Below, in pieces: positions 63,864 to 64,000 of a stretch of DNA of 64,000 bases. A program made the translations under genes and the position numbers. The DNA lies in NCBI GenBank assembly GCA_030144725.1, contig JASKMD010000025.1, positions 3,329,716-3,393,715 of the forward strand, written 5' to 3'. Within the stretch, counting starts at the first letter, position 1; every line of letters starts with the position of its first letter. This DNA comes from Haematococcus lacustris. Lineage: Eukaryota > Chlorophyta > Chlorophyceae > Chlamydomonadales > Haematococcaceae. The notes under the pieces were generated by a model. It ran no database searches and was not told the DNA's origin. It saw nothing but the letters and a program-made list of their open reading frames with translations.

Positions 63864-64000
63864 AGAGTTGATGCCAATGTCAGGATCAGGGTCAGGGTCA
63901 GCGCCAGGGTCAGGGTCAGGGTCAGAATTTCTGTCAGGGTGTCTGTCAGGGTCAAGGTTTCGATCTACTAGGTCAGCGATGACCTGCCTGAAGCATGACT

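Overview
The window looks like nuclear DNA of a chlorophyte green alga in the Chlamydomonadales, with Haematococcus or a close relative as the best guess. The DNA is GC-rich. Genes are split into short exons by small GT-AG introns and some GC-AG introns. Simple repeats fill the introns, and tRNA, LINE and Fanzor-type sequences are interspersed. Telomere-like tracts are of the TTAGGG type, which is known from some Chlamydomonadales clades including Haematococcus. Organism assignment is inference. Most exon models below were built by hand from splice signals, phase and family resemblance.

Layout. 0.2-0.95 kb: 5' end of a beta-hydroxyacid dehydrogenase gene (minus). 2.8-12.8 kb: a long minus-strand glycosyltransferase gene (nucleotide-diphospho-sugar transferase type) with a secretory N-terminus, a DxD motif and many exons; a deleted Fanzor copy (9.2-10.7 kb) sits inside it. 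13.3-16.0 kb: a plus-strand gene resembling the HORMA regulator p31comet. 15.4-31.5 kb: a rearranged block with inverted copies of one segment (tRNA-Phe plus LINE pieces), a 1.7-kb (CCCCG)n array, a nearly complete LINE, a 0.8-kb LINE insertion and a 2.2-kb TIR transposon. 31.7-40.4 kb: a complete 13-exon MATE transporter gene with a likely plastid-targeting leader and repeat-filled introns, one of them telomere-like. 40.4-47.4 kb: no confident gene apart from a Q-rich coiled-coil gene; it holds TIR-element ends, tandem repeats and palindromes of organelle-like style. 49.3-51.9 kb: a truncated haemoglobin gene (minus). 52.5-56.3 kb: a second, unrelated glycosyltransferase gene (CAP59-like). 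57.5-63.9 kb: an unrecognised plus-strand gene that runs off the right edge and has been hit by several Fanzor-derived insertions, one in an exon and one nearly full-length copy in an intron.

The most interesting system is the Fanzor/TnpB-like family (eukaryotic RNA-guided nuclease homologues): five related copies plus a divergent fragment. The C-terminus carries the RuvC-III signature RDCNAA and the largest copy carries a RuvC-I-like GIDPG. All copies except the divergent fragment share a roughly 250-bp 3' module with two palindromes, even when coding sequence is almost gone. This module is a candidate omega-RNA. Three copies have 12-17 bp target-site duplications. No copy in the window encodes an intact nuclease.
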